The position numbers and the translations under genes were made by a program. A stretch of DNA of 26,766 bases, from positions 1 to 26,766 of the forward strand of contig JBGPBV010000093.1 in NCBI GenBank assembly GCA_041481445.1. The letters run 5' to 3'. The DNA is from AA29 sp041481445. GTDB taxonomy: Bacteria; Acidobacteriota; Vicinamibacteria; Fen-336. Positions within the stretch are counted from its first letter, which is position 1; each line of letters begins with the position of its first letter. This document shows, one piece after another, positions 7,416-13,804 of the stretch. The notes below the pieces were generated by a model. It saw only the letters and a list, made by a program, of their open reading frames with translations. It made no database searches and was not told where the DNA came from.

Positions 7416-7964
7416 CTACTTGATGGCGCGCAAGGCCCGACGGGCGTCGAAGCCGATGGCGTACGGGCAGAGGATGCTCGTCCGGCGAGGCTCGCCGGCG
7501 CTCGTCACCGTGTAGGCGGTGAGGCGGAAGTAGTGGTCGTCGGTGGTCCCCGAGAGGGAGCCGTCGTCGTTGTAGTTCCAGGCCACCTCGCGGAGCCGGT
7601 CGTTGATGCTGACGATGACGTAGACGTTCTCCGAGGTCATGCCCTCGAGGTCCGTGTCGCTGGGCCGGCTGGCCGCGCGGCTGTAGCCCCACATCGTGTG
7701 GGAGTGGAAATCGCCGATGACGGAAAGCTGCGGGATATTGCGGAGGAACCGCTCGATCCGGCGGTGCGCGCGCGGGTTGCTGACCACCCCGCGGTGCTTG
7801 CGTCCGGCGCTCTGGAAAGGCAGGGCGTGCTCGACGATGTACATCTCCTCCGGCCCGCGGCGGTCCCGGTAGCCGATCAGCAGGCCGAAGCACTCCCGCT
7901 TGTAGACCTCCACCGCGGAGATCAGGAGACCCCAGAACGCGTTCTGTGAGATGTAGGCGATCAT
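7416..7964 (-). CDS. JAB/JAMM (MPN)-domain putative metalloprotein
   Basis: A 182-residue single-domain protein. The expected zinc/catalytic residues are visible: E24 in KRECFGLLIG, the histidine pair H87-S-H89 in GDFHSH, and S102-x-x-D105 in RPSDTD. JAMM enzymes are zinc isopeptidases or peptidases that cut ubiquitin-like tails, thiocarboxylate sulfur carriers or other C-termini. Here H89 and S102 are 13 residues apart, compared with about 8 in simple archaeal JAMM proteins, and the usual Pro after the second His is Thr. No ubiquitin-like or sulfur-carrier gene is adjacent, so the substrate is unknown. A strong promoter precedes it. The start lacks a strong SD but agrees with the fold. Confidence 0.85.
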   Translation of the reverse strand: MIAYISQNAFWGLLISAVEVYKRECFGLLIGYRDRRGPEEMYIVEHALPFQSAGRKHRGVVSNPRAHRRIERFLRNIPQLSVIGDFHSHTMWGYSRAASRPSDTDLEGMTSENVYVIVSINDRLREVAWNYNDDGSLSGTTDDHYFRLTAYTVTSAGEPRRTSILCPYAIGFDARRALRAIK

Positions 7965-8006
7965 CGTCGTGGCCCGGGGGCGAGGGGTAGCCTGAACGTC
8001 AGTTCG

Positions 8007-8036
8007 ATTCTAGGTACCGCCTTCGGCCGCTGTCAA
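8007..8036 (-). promoter_or_regulatory. Strong promoter of the JAMM-domain gene
   Basis: On the minus strand a perfect TTGACA (8036-8031) and TAGAAT (8012-8007) are 18 bases apart. It faces away from a plus-strand promoter at 8052-8081, so the two genes share a compact divergent control region. Confidence 0.7.
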
Positions 8037-8051
8037 ACGCCCCGGGATGAG

Positions 8052-8081
8052 TTGACTTAACCCCTTTCATCAGAGTAGTTT
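8052..8081 (+). promoter_or_regulatory. Promoter of the beta-barrel-like protein
   Basis: TTGACT (8052-8057) and TAGTTT (8076-8081) with an 18-base spacer. The transcript would start near 8088, which is an upstream ATG in a tandem repeat. Confidence 0.5.
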
Positions 8082-8109
8082 GCATTCATGAGTCGTTTGC
8101 ATTCATGAG
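8078..8109 (+). repeat. 17-base tandem duplication creating a six-codon upstream frame
   Basis: GTTTGCATTCATGAG occurs at 8078-8092 and again at 8095-8109, a period of 17 bases. The first copy supplies an ATG at 8088 that reads MSRLHS and stops at a TGA (8106-8108) overlapping the ATG at 8105 of the downstream gene. The layout could couple the two starts, or it may simply be a duplication of the original start region. Confidence 0.6.
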
Positions 8110-8602
8110 CATGACAGCCCGGACGCGGGCGAGGGTCCTGGTGGGATGTGCTCTCCTGGGCGCGGTCGTCGCGGGCCCCCGCCCGGCCGCCGCCGGCGAC
8201 ATCACCGCCTTCTTCACCCAGCCCGCCCCCACGGACATCTGGGGACGGGGCTATGGCGCGGCGATCTCCTCGACGTGGTTCACGGCCCTGAGCTTCGAGG
8301 CCGAAGCCGCCCGCCTGCCCGGCGACTCCAGTGATATCTCGATGACCAGCTTCACGGGGTCCGCCCTTCTGGCGCCCCCCCTCGGGATCTTCACGCCCTA
8401 CGGCGGACTCGGCGTGGGGGTCTTCCGGCAGTCGGTAGGATCGCTCAGCGACACCGGAACGCTCAAGGCCTTCGTCCTGGGAGCCAAGGTCAAGCTCGGG
8501 CTGGTCGTGATCAAGGGCGAGTACCGGAGGCTCGGCCTCTCGGGGACGCCGCCGCGCAGCATGACCGCGCGCATCTCCGTCGGAGCCGGCATCTCGTTCT
8601 AG
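8105..8602 (+). CDS. Small outer-membrane beta-barrel-like protein
   Basis: A 165-residue exported protein with a Sec signal peptide (RTRAR, hydrophobic core, cleavage after AAA near residue 30). The mature part is made of alternating, glycine-rich short strands (TPYGGLGVGVF, KAFVLGAKVKLGLVVIKGEYRRL) and ends in ISVGAGISF, with a terminal aromatic residue typical of outer-membrane barrels. It fits the OmpA/OmpW-like small barrel class, but I cannot name a family. An alternative ATG lies two codons downstream at 8111. Neither start has a Shine-Dalgarno sequence, unlike most neighbouring genes. The MglA-like gene follows after 19 bases with its own possible promoter. Confidence 0.8.
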   Translation: MSMTARTRARVLVGCALLGAVVAGPRPAAAGDITAFFTQPAPTDIWGRGYGAAISSTWFTALSFEAEAARLPGDSSDISMTSFTGSALLAPPLGIFTPYGGLGVGVFRQSVGSLSDTGTLKAFVLGAKVKLGLVVIKGEYRRLGLSGTPPRSMTARISVGAGISF

Positions 8603-8603
8603 A

Positions 8604-8612
8604 TGCTAAACT
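8604..8612 (+). promoter_or_regulatory. Extended -10 element before the MglA-like gene
   Basis: TGCTAAACT fits TGnTAnnnT and ends 9 bases before the GTG start at 8622. Transcription would begin about 3 bases before the start codon, so the mRNA may be nearly leaderless. No SD is seen. Confidence 0.45.
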
Positions 8613-8621
8613 CGGCCCACC

Positions 8622-9746
8622 GTGGTCTTCTTCAACTACACCACGATGCAGATGACGGCCAAGATCGTGTACTACGGTCCTGGCCTTTGCGGCAAGACCA
8701 CCAACCTCCAGGCCATCCACCTGCGCACGGCGCCGCAGTCCCGCGGGGAGATGGTCAGCCTGGAGACGGAGACGGACCGGACGCTGTTCTTCGACCTCCT
8801 CCCCCTCGAGGTGGGGGTGATCGGAGGGATGAAGGTCCGCCTGCAGCTCTACACCGTGCCCGGGCAGGTCTTCTACAACGCCACCCGCAAGCTCGTGCTC
8901 AAGGGCGTCGACGGCGTGGTGTTCGTGGCGGACAGCCAGACCGCCGCCCTCGACGCCAACATGGAGTCGCTGGGCAACCTAAAGACCAACCTGACCGAGC
9001 TCGGAATCGGCCCCGACCAGGTGCCGATCGTCTTCCAGTACAACAAGCGCGACATCCGCAACATCCTGCCCGTCGACGCGCTGCAGAAGGAGCTCAACCC
9101 GGAGGGGGCGCGCCACTTCGAGGCGGCCGCCCTCCACGGGATCGGCGTCTTCGAGACCCTCAAGGAGATCTCGAAGGTCGCCATCAGCGCCGTGCGCAAG
9201 AAGCTCTCGGGCGACGAGACGCGCCCTCCCATCGTCGCCTCCGCCGGCGTGCTGCCGACGCTCGAGTCGCTCGGTCCGCCCGCCACCGAGGCCACGGCCT
9301 CCCCGGCCAGCGCGATCGAGGCCCTTCTCGACGGTGGGGCGGTGGAGTTCGCCCAGGAGGACACTGCCAAGCACGTCGTCCCCGTGAAGACGAACTCCGA
9401 GGTGGACATCCACCGCGAGCTGGAGAACCTGCGCGCGATGACCGCCGGACCCACCAAGACGGGCCCCATCACCCGCGGGCCCGCCGGCGGGCGGGAGATC
9501 GAGAGGCGGCTCAAGGACATGCTCCGCGCCGACCCGTCCGTGCGCCAGCAGGTGAAGCGCAAGGCGGCCATCGAGGTCCCCGGCGAGCTGCTGCGGGGGG
9601 CGCAGGCGGTGAAGGTCCAGCTCTCCTTCACCACCAAGGACGGCCAGGAGGTGGTGCACGAGGCCACCGCCATCGGGTTGCCCAAGAACAGCCGTCTGGG
9701 ACAGCTCGCGCTTCAGCTCGAGATCGACGTCAAGGCGAAGGGCTGA
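8622..9746 (+). CDS. mglA: MglA-like small Ras-type GTPase with C-terminal extension
   Basis: A 374-residue protein. Residues 1-195 align well with Myxococcus MglA, the polarity GTPase of gliding motility: the opening VFFNYTT, P-loop GPGLCGKTT (19-27), the MglA-typical TVPGQ with T78 where other Ras-like proteins have Asp, and NKRD (141-144). The GTG start reproduces the family N-terminus. M. xanthus MglA stops near 195 residues. Here a flexible linker (about 196-270) and a further domain (about 275-374, helical then beta-rich: KVQLSFTTKDGQEV) follow, which I cannot assign. No mglB (the GTPase-activating partner) is in the window. A role in polarity, motility or type IV pili is inferred. Confidence 0.92.
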   Translation: MVFFNYTTMQMTAKIVYYGPGLCGKTTNLQAIHLRTAPQSRGEMVSLETETDRTLFFDLLPLEVGVIGGMKVRLQLYTVPGQVFYNATRKLVLKGVDGVVFVADSQTAALDANMESLGNLKTNLTELGIGPDQVPIVFQYNKRDIRNILPVDALQKELNPEGARHFEAAALHGIGVFETLKEISKVAISAVRKKLSGDETRPPIVASAGVLPTLESLGPPATEATASPASAIEALLDGGAVEFAQEDTAKHVVPVKTNSEVDIHRELENLRAMTAGPTKTGPITRGPAGGREIERRLKDMLRADPSVRQQVKRKAAIEVPGELLRGAQAVKVQLSFTTKDGQEVVHEATAIGLPKNSRLGQLALQLEIDVKAKG

Positions 9747-9747
9747 G

Positions 9748-10791
9748 CTAGCGCTTCGGAGACGCCTTGGGGGCGGCCGGCTTCGTGGCCGCCGGAGAGG
9801 CCTTCGCGCCGGGAGCCGGAGACGCGCTTGGAGCGGGGCTGGCCGCCACTCCCATCGGGGGCAGCGACACCGGCCCCGCGTCCACCACGCCGGGCACGTT
9901 GCCGAGCTTGTCCGCCTCCCCCACGAAGAGGTGGTAGACCATCAGGCCCAGCTCGCGGTCGTCGGTCGCGTTGACGCCCTTGAGCTTCGGGACGAAGGAC
10001 TGGTTCATCGAGAGGCGGAGGTCGACCCATTCCTGGTCGCCGAGGTCGGCCGCCTTGACCCGGATCTTCTTGAGGAAGACCTCGGAGTTCTCGATGGGGA
10101 CGACCAGGCCGGCCTTGCTCCCCACCGCCACCGTGAGCACGGGCGGCTGGTCGAACGCCTTGTAGTTCGTGTCCGCCTCCAGGTACACGATGACGTCCTT
10201 CTTCGGGTTCTTGAAGGAGACGATCGCGTCCTTCTTGGTCCAGGTGCGCTCGAGGCTCGGGTTCTGGGCCGACGACTCCGGGTTGTGCCAGCCCTCCTTG
10301 TAGACGGGGAAGATGTTCTCCGTCTGCGGGAGCAGCTCCATCTTGGCCACGGAGTACTCGTGCAGGCCGGCGTCCTCTCCCTTGAGGGCCACGCGGTCCC
10401 GATCGTTGAACAGGCCCACGCGCACGTCGACGTCACCGACGTAGGGGTAGATCGGGATGAACTGGGTCAGCGTGTAGCTGTAGGTCTTGCCCGGCTCCCA
10501 GGTGCTGGGGGGCGGCGTGGGCAGGTGCGACTCGGCGAAGAGGATGACCTTGTGCGAGTCGAGGAAATGGACGAAGGCGCGATAGTCCTTGCTGAGCTTC
10601 TTCGCGGTCGGCTCCGCCGTCCAGGTGTAGGTGATCTCGACGGCGCTGCCGAGGGGCGCGCGGGGGCGGTTGAACGTGATCGACGGCTTGATGTCGTTGA
10701 CCTCGGCGGGCTTCCGCCGCTGGCAACCCACGATGAGCGCGGCGCCCACCAGCACCAGCGCGACCGCCTTGCCCTGTCCACGTCTCTCCAT
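9748..10791 (-). CDS. Lipoprotein with two beta-sandwich-like domains
   Basis: A 347-residue lipoprotein with a short n-region (ERRGQGK), hydrophobic core and lipobox IVGC. The first half (EITYTWTAEP, AFVHFLD, WEPGKTYSYTL, PYVGDVDVRVGLF) and the second half (SFKNPKKDVIVYLEADTNY, WVDLRLSMNQSF, RELGLMVYHL) both look like beta-sandwich domains, with an architecture I associate with extracytoplasmic regions near glycan enzymes; no family name is certain. The last 45 residues are a Pro/Ala/Ser/Lys-rich tail. GTG-ATG-ATG starts are stacked at 10797, 10794 and 10791. The GGGAG upstream favours 10791. It converges on the MglA-like gene with one base between stop codons. Confidence 0.87.
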   Translation of the reverse strand: MERRGQGKAVALVLVGAALIVGCQRRKPAEVNDIKPSITFNRPRAPLGSAVEITYTWTAEPTAKKLSKDYRAFVHFLDSHKVILFAESHLPTPPPSTWEPGKTYSYTLTQFIPIYPYVGDVDVRVGLFNDRDRVALKGEDAGLHEYSVAKMELLPQTENIFPVYKEGWHNPESSAQNPSLERTWTKKDAIVSFKNPKKDVIVYLEADTNYKAFDQPPVLTVAVGSKAGLVVPIENSEVFLKKIRVKAADLGDQEWVDLRLSMNQSFVPKLKGVNATDDRELGLMVYHLFVGEADKLGNVPGVVDAGPVSLPPMGVAASPAPSASPAPGAKASPAATKPAAPKASPKR

Positions 10792-10825
10792 CATCACGCT
10801 CCCTCTCTCAATGCCAGAACGTCCG

Positions 10826-10855
10826 ACGATACAGGAGCGGCGCGCGGAGTGTCAA
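10826..10855 (-). promoter_or_regulatory. Promoter of the two-domain lipoprotein
   Basis: Perfect TTGACA (10855-10850) and TATCGT (10831-10826) on the minus strand, 18 bases apart. The stop codon of the upstream methyltransferase gene lies inside the -35 box, so the lipoprotein can be transcribed independently. Confidence 0.6.
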
Positions 10856-11613
10856 CCCATGTCCTTCCTTATCACGAAGATCGCCTGCCGGAAGCGCGGC
10901 CCCATGGAGGGGAGCGATCGTGTGAGCCACATGTCCACGCGGTCGGCCATGCGCAGCAGGGCATTGTCGGGGCGCGCGAAGAGGAACGAGGAGACCAGGC
11001 CGAGCGGGAACGACAGGTAGTTGATGGGGAGGATCTCGAGGGCAGGGAACGCGCGCGCCAGCCACTGCACGTCCCCCTTGTCGAAGGGCTTCTCGTCCGC
11101 GGTCTGCGCGGAGGGCGCCACCGCGTGGAAGAGCCGGATGAGCAGGCTCGACCCGAGTGGCTCCATGAAGACCATCCGCCCGCCCGGGCTCAGGTTCTCC
11201 GCATAGAGGCGCTCGAGGACGGTGCGGTAGTCCAGGTGGTGGAGGATGGCGCGGCCGTAGACGAGGTCGAACGTCCCCGCCCGCGGCTCCGCGGCATCGG
11301 CCCGCGCGAACTCCAGCCGCCCCGGGACCGCCCTCTCCCGGGCACGGGCGATGAACGTCTCCGCGATGTCGATCCCGAGCACGTAGCCGGCGCCCGCCGA
11401 GAGCAGCTCCTCGGCGTGCGTGCCGTCGCCGCATCCGATCTCGAGCACCCGCCGCCCGCGGATGCCATCGGTGGCGAGGTCGTGGAAGGCCTTCTCGTGG
11501 CGCCGCGTGTTCGGGCTCTCGAACACGTGCTTGAAGCGGACGTGCCACCCGTGGGAGCGCTCGAACACCCCTTGCTCGTCGTAGGCCGCCTTCTCGCGCT
11601 CGGCTCGGGTCAC
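10852..11613 (-). CDS. Class I SAM-dependent methyltransferase
   Basis: A 253-residue Methyltransf_11-type enzyme. The SAM-binding glycine loop VLEIGCGDGTH is near residues 54-64, the acidic end of strand 2 is in VLGIDIAE, and the motif FDLVYGRAILHHLD follows. The C-terminal third is hydrophobic (INYLSFPLGLVSSFLFA), which suggests a membrane-associated or lipid-like substrate. The GTG at 11613 is chosen because the much longer open frame upstream runs antisense through the aldehyde dehydrogenase and has no family match. It is divergent from the BMC cassette with 72 bases between starts. A link to the BMC pathway is possible but not shown. Confidence 0.88.
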   Translation of the reverse strand: MTRAEREKAAYDEQGVFERSHGWHVRFKHVFESPNTRRHEKAFHDLATDGIRGRRVLEIGCGDGTHAEELLSAGAGYVLGIDIAETFIARARERAVPGRLEFARADAAEPRAGTFDLVYGRAILHHLDYRTVLERLYAENLSPGGRMVFMEPLGSSLLIRLFHAVAPSAQTADEKPFDKGDVQWLARAFPALEILPINYLSFPLGLVSSFLFARPDNALLRMADRVDMWLTRSLPSMGPRFRQAIFVIRKDMG

Positions 11614-11642
11614 GGCAGCCCCGAAGCGTAGTCGATCTGGCG

Positions 11643-11648
11643 TAGGAT
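11643..11648 (+). promoter_or_regulatory. Possible -10 of the BMC cassette
   Basis: TAGGAT sits in the 72-base divergent gap. The transcript would start near 11655, giving a leader of about 30 bases that includes GGGAGAGGG ahead of the ATG at 11686. No clear -35 is seen. Confidence 0.3.
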
Positions 11649-11685
11649 TGCTCCGCGGCGCCACCCGGCCGCGGGAGAGGGCGCG

Positions 11686-12009
11686 ATGACCATGGAAGCG
11701 CTGGGGATGGTCGAGACGAGGGGCCTCATCGGCGCGATCGAGGCCGCCGACGCGATGGTCAAGACCGCGAACGTCGTGCTCGTCGGCAAGGACTACATCG
11801 GCTCCGGGTACGTCACCGTGCACGTGCGCGGGGACGTCGGCGCGGTCAAGGCGGCGACGGACGCGGGGGCGGCGGCGGCGCGCCGCGTGGGCGAGCTCGT
11901 GTCCGTGCACGTCATCCCCCGGCCGCACGAGGAAGTCGAGAAGATCCTTCCGCAGCTCCCGCCGGCCGCCCCGCCTTCCGGCGGGACCGGCCGCAAGTCC
12001 GGCGGATAA
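11686..12009 (+). CDS. Bacterial microcompartment shell protein, BMC-H (hexamer)
   Basis: A 107-residue single-BMC-domain protein that matches PduA/EutM/CcmK-type hexameric tiles: EALGMVETRGLIGAIEAADAM at the start, then KDYIGSGYVTVHVRGDVGAV (lysine at the hexamer edge, GSG at the pore) and HVIPRPHEEVEKILP. The tail is a short Pro/Gly-rich extension. GGGAGAGGG precedes the ATG; a second ATG two codons later would keep the domain. It is the only shell gene in the window: no BMC-P vertex (EutN/CcmL) and no BMC-T. It is followed 15 bases later by the aldehyde dehydrogenase, so the two are almost certainly co-transcribed. Confidence 0.96.
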   Translation: MTMEALGMVETRGLIGAIEAADAMVKTANVVLVGKDYIGSGYVTVHVRGDVGAVKAATDAGAAAARRVGELVSVHVIPRPHEEVEKILPQLPPAAPPSGGTGRKSGG

Positions 12010-12024
12010 TCCGCGCGTCCGGCC

Positions 12025-13689
12025 ATGGCCAGCCCCGTCCACGACAAGGACCTCCTCTCCATCCAGCAGGCGCGCTCCCTTGCCGCCGCCGCGCGCGAGG
12101 CGCAGAAGGTCTTGAAGGAGCTCTCCCAGGAGCAGGTGGACCGGATCGTCGAGGCGATGGCCACCGCCGCGCGCGGCGAAGCGGAGCGCCTGGCCCGGAT
12201 GGCCCACGAGGAGACGGGCTTCGGCAACGTCAAGGACAAGACCCTCAAGAACCTCTTCTCCGCGGTGGACGTCTACGAGTACATCCGGCCCCTGCGCACG
12301 GTCGGCATCCTGCGCGAGGACAAGGAGCGGCGCGTCGTGGAGATCGCGGAGCCGATGGGCGTGGTGGCGGCGGTGATCCCCTCCACCAACCCGACCTCGA
12401 CCGCGATCCACAACGCCCTCATCTCCATCAAGGCGCGCAACGCCTGCGTCATGAGCCCGCACCCGTCGGCGCGGAACTGCATCCTGGAGACGATGCGCGT
12501 GATGCACGGGCCGGCGGTGGCGGCCGGCCTGCCCAAGGACGCGCTCTCCTGCATGACCGAGGTGACCCTCGAGGGGACCCAGGAGCTGATGCGCTGCCGG
12601 GACACCGGCGTGATCCTGGCCACCGGGGGGATCGGCCTCGTGCGCGCGGCCTACTCCTCGGGCAAGCCCGCCTACGGCGTGGGCCCCGGCAACGTCCCCG
12701 CCTACATCCACCAGAGCGCGGACGTGCCCAAGGCGGTGCGCGACGTCATCACCGGCAAGACCTTCGACTACGGCACGCTCTGCTCGTCCGAGCAGTCGAT
12801 CGTCTGCGACGAGGCGATCAAGGACCAGGTCATCGCGGAGGCGAAGAAGAACGGCGGGTACTTCCTGAGCGACGCGGAAGCGGCGGCGGTGGCGCGGGTG
12901 GTGGTGACGCCGCAGCGCCTGGCCAACCCGGAGATCGTCGGGAAGCCGGCCACGTACATCGCGGAGAAGGCCGGCGTGAAGGTCCCGCCGGAGACGCGCG
13001 CCCTCGTCGCGCCCCTGGCCGGGGTCGGCCGCGACTTCCCGCTCTCGATCGAGAAGCTCTCGCCCGTGCTCGCGTTCTACGTGGTGAAGGATTGGCACGA
13101 GGGCTGCGAGCGCGTCCTCCAGCTCCTGCGCTACGGCGGCACCGGCCACACGATGGCGATCCACAGCCGCGACGACGCCGTGATCCGCGAGTTCGCCCTG
13201 AAGAAGCCCGTGTTCCGCATCGTGGCCAACTCGCAGTCCTCGATGGGCGCCACCGGCTACACCACCGGCCTCGCCCCCTCGATGAGCCTGGGCTGTGGGG
13301 CCTACGCCGGCAACATCACCTCCGACAACATCACGCCCTTGCACCTCATCAACGTCAAGCGCCTGGCCTACGAGCTGCCGCGGGAGCTGCGGCCGGCGGC
13401 GGGCCTGGCGTCAGGCCCTGCCGCCGGCAAGCTCCCGGAGAGGATCGCGGCGTTCGTGGCGGAGAAGGTCGGGGGAAGCAACAGCGGCGGCAACGTCGGC
13501 GGCAACGTCACCCCCTCGGGTCCTGCGTCGGCGCCTTCGGCGCCTCCGCTACAGGATTTCGCTTCCGAAGACGACGTGAGGCAGGCCATCCGGGACGGGC
13601 GGACGATCCTGCTCAAACGGGGGGCGATCGTCACCCCGTCCGCCCGCGACCTGGCCGCCGGCAAGAACGTCCTCGTCGAAGAACGATAA
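12025..13689 (+). CDS. CoA-acylating aldehyde dehydrogenase, BMC type (PduP/EutE-like)
   Basis: A 554-residue enzyme that should turn an aldehyde, CoA and NAD+ into acyl-CoA inside a microcompartment. The catalytic cysteine C253 lies in YGTLCSSEQ. The motifs PSTNPTSTA, GVGPGNVPAY and ATGYTTGLAPSMSLGCGAYAGN are typical of EutE/PduP. The core ends near residue 482. A Gly/Asn then Pro/Ala/Ser linker (483-514) leads to a predicted amphipathic helix EDDVRQAIRDGRTILL (515-530) and AIVTPSARDL. This linker-helix layout is that of BMC encapsulation peptides. EutE and PduP proteins are usually about 460-470 residues with the peptide at the N-terminus, so the C-terminal extension is distinctive. Aldehyde chain length and the upstream enzyme are unknown. 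Confidence 0.95.
   Translation: MASPVHDKDLLSIQQARSLAAAAREAQKVLKELSQEQVDRIVEAMATAARGEAERLARMAHEETGFGNVKDKTLKNLFSAVDVYEYIRPLRTVGILREDKERRVVEIAEPMGVVAAVIPSTNPTSTAIHNALISIKARNACVMSPHPSARNCILETMRVMHGPAVAAGLPKDALSCMTEVTLEGTQELMRCRDTGVILATGGIGLVRAAYSSGKPAYGVGPGNVPAYIHQSADVPKAVRDVITGKTFDYGTLCSSEQSIVCDEAIKDQVIAEAKKNGGYFLSDAEAAAVARVVVTPQRLANPEIVGKPATYIAEKAGVKVPPETRALVAPLAGVGRDFPLSIEKLSPVLAFYVVKDWHEGCERVLQLLRYGGTGHTMAIHSRDDAVIREFALKKPVFRIVANSQSSMGATGYTTGLAPSMSLGCGAYAGNITSDNITPLHLINVKRLAYELPRELRPAAGLASGPAAGKLPERIAAFVAEKVGGSNSGGNVGGNVTPSGPASAPSAPPLQDFASEDDVRQAIRDGRTILLKRGAIVTPSARDLAAGKNVLVEER
13521..13556 (+). repeat. REP-like palindrome inside the dehydrogenase linker
   Basis: GGCGCC-TTC-GGCGCC (13530-13544) forms a tight hairpin flanked by TCCTG (13521-13525) and CAGGA (13552-13556). 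It encodes the Pro/Ala/Ser linker in frame. Its right half matches the right half of a hairpin in the secA leader at 15 of 18 bases (13539-13556 against 18324-18341 approximately). Confidence 0.5.
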
Positions 13690-13708
13690 CCCCACCCCCC
13701 CGGGGCTT

Positions 13709-13731
13709 GCGCCCGCCCTGCGGGCGGGCGC
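13709..13731 (+). terminator. GC-rich hairpin after the BMC cassette
   Basis: GCGCCCGCCC and GGGCGGGCGC are perfect 10-base arms around a TGC loop, 20 bases after the dehydrogenase stop. No T-tract follows, so it is either a T-less terminator or an mRNA 3'-end stabiliser. Confidence 0.5.
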
Positions 13732-13737
13732 GACATG

Positions 13738-13746
13738 TGTTAGGAT
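13738..13746 (+). promoter_or_regulatory. Extended -10 element of the lytic transglycosylase gene
   Basis: TGTTAGGAT fits TGnTAnnnT. It lies just after the GC-rich hairpin; transcription would start near 13753, about 50 bases ahead of the GTG at 13805. Confidence 0.4.
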
Positions 13747-13804
13747 CCGCAGGTTCTTTCCGACCGTCGGTTGCCGTTTTGTGCCGAGGGAGAGGGGCTT
13801 TACG

